A stretch of DNA of 5,368 nt, from the NCBI GenBank assembly GCA_910579725.1, contig CAJTUD010000106.1, positions 1 through 5,368 on the forward strand, read 5' to 3'. The notes under the pieces were generated by a model. It was not told where the DNA came from and made no database searches. It saw only the letters and a program-made list of their open reading frames with translations. Source of the stretch: an uncultured Oscillospiraceae bacterium. GTDB taxonomy: Bacteria > Bacillota > Clostridia > Oscillospirales > Oscillospiraceae. Positions 4,678 through 5,368 of the stretch are shown one piece after another (within the stretch, counting starts at the first letter, position 1; each line of letters begins with the position of its first letter). Position numbers and translations under genes: made by a program.

Positions 4678-5256
4678 TTATAGTCTGTCCATAAATCCTT
4701 TTGCTAACTTAATATAGGTCATAAAATTGACGCTGGAGAAATTGGTTGTATCTATTCGCACTGTCTCTCCGCCAATATCAAAGCTGTCAAGATTGTGGCA
4801 CCACTGATTGAACGTGTCATAGGGCACATCTATCCCGAATTTGTTAACTTCACCACGTTCAGCAGTTTTTTCCCTTTTTAAAAATCGCTGATGCAAAACA
4901 TGTGTATCGCCCACAAATTTGAAATCCAGTGGAGTGTAATTGTATTTATTAATCAAGCGTTTTATCACACTAGCTTCATCAACCTTTTTGACACCAGCAG
5001 GGACAAAGTTTCCTTCAATAATAATAGGGGCACTTGTTTCCAACATTCTTTCTACAACATACATCATGCCATCAAAAGTTACCGTTGAAAAAACACTGCT
5101 TTCCGTCCTGTTAGTAACAGGAATATTTTTGCATAGTGTAATTTTAAAGGTATCCTTAATCAAATATGGTATATTTAGTGATTTGGATAGCTGCAATGCA
5201 AACGTAGATTTCCCAGCAGCTAAATAGCCTTCAATAACAATAACTTTCTTGTTCAC
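4678..5256 (-). CDS. P-loop kinase-like ATPase (AAA_33-type), function unknown
   Basis: A 192-residue soluble P-loop protein beginning MNKKVIVIEG (initiator GTG read as Met). GTG 5254-5256 is chosen because AAGGAGG (5265-5271) lies 8 bases upstream; an upstream TTG (5278-5280) would put the ribosome site inside the gene. Visible features in that numbering: Walker A GYLAAGKST (10-18); KDTF (34-37), like the substrate-side KD of small-molecule kinases; IIIEGNF (78-84), a Walker B-like strand with Glu81; and a basic lid HQRFLKREKTAER (122-134) with Arg124, Arg128 and Arg134. This layout fits AAA_33 / zeta-toxin-like / nucleoside-kinase-like phosphotransferases. No partner antitoxin, resistance gene or pathway neighbour is present, so I assign no substrate. 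It is AT-rich (20 of 60 bases G/C at 4681-4740 against 39 of 60 at 3361-3420), unlike its neighbours, suggesting acquisition by transfer. Monocistronic as far as the window shows. Confidence 0.8.
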   Translation of the reverse strand: MNKKVIVIEGYLAAGKSTFALQLSKSLNIPYLIKDTFKITLCKNIPVTNRTESSVFSTVTFDGMMYVVERMLETSAPIIIEGNFVPAGVKKVDEASVIKRLINKYNYTPLDFKFVGDTHVLHQRFLKREKTAERGEVNKFGIDVPYDTFNQWCHNLDSFDIGGETVRIDTTNFSSVNFMTYIKLAKGFMDRL

Positions 5257-5339
5257 AAAAAGTTCCTCCTTGCTATACAAATCTGATTTGCTGCTTTTTA
5301 ATAGTCATCAATATAGGTAGTGTTCACATAAGGGCATCA

Positions 5340-5368
5340 ACAATAAGTGCAAAATAGACAAAAGTCAA
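5340..5368 (-). promoter_or_regulatory. Candidate promoter for the kinase gene
   Basis: Minus strand: TTGACT (5363-5368, 5 of 6), 17-base spacer, TATTGT (5340-5345, 4 of 6), giving a leader of roughly 75 bases. A second candidate closer to the gene is TGAACA (5321-5326) with a 17-base spacer and TATTAA (5298-5303), 4 of 6 in each box. In AT-rich DNA such matches are common, so neither is firm, and the window edge hides anything further upstream. Confidence 0.3.

Noticed and set aside
1..5368. CRISPR arrays, tRNA/rRNA genes, toxin-antitoxin pair
   Set aside because: No regularly spaced repeats, no tRNA-like cloverleaf or rRNA segment noticed on either strand, and no small antitoxin-like gene beside the kinase.

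Overview
The window looks like chromosomal DNA of a gut-type Clostridia (Oscillospiraceae-like, for example the Flavonifractor/Intestinimonas/Oscillibacter group). That placement rests on GC-rich housekeeping genes with Gram-positive GGAGG ribosome binding sites, consensus sigma-A promoters and a riboswitch-controlled mntP. It is an inference, not a species call. All convincing genes lie on the minus strand except a partial transposase-helper gene at the extreme left.

Right to left, in the direction of transcription: (1) 4678-5256, an AT-rich orphan P-loop kinase/ATPase gene with a GTG start, compositionally unlike its neighbours; (2) about 280 bases with no gene but with one hairpin; (3) a complete manganese-export module, 3595-4396: extended -10 promoter, yybP-ykoY aptamer, intrinsic terminator, and mntP; (4) a strong promoter at 3537-3565 driving a beta-CASP metallo-beta-lactamase-fold RNA nuclease gene (1912-3504), followed after 46 bases by rlmD (513-1865), the 23S rRNA m5U1939 methyltransferase; (5) from the 3' end of rlmD leftwards, DNA that appears to belong to an integrated conjugative-type element: a drop in GC over the last codons of rlmD, a leader with an intrinsic terminator, and the N-terminal part of the helix-turn-helix replisome-organizer-like protein typical of clostridial integrative conjugative elements; (6) the right end of what is probably an IS21-family insertion sequence (IstB C-terminus), which cuts that gene at about base 76.

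Read together, the left 0.5 kb is a nested mobile-DNA junction: an element integrated in the 3' end of rlmD, whose first gene has lost its usual start codon (ATA where ATG is expected) and has been truncated by an IS. The att core lies in the stretch encoding the HVE motif, whose Glu is the catalytic base of RlmD, so the element must supply a functional replacement tail. I found no wholly new system. The points most worth following are the rlmD integration junction, the nested IS with the start-codon change, and an alternative pairing inside the Mn riboswitch.
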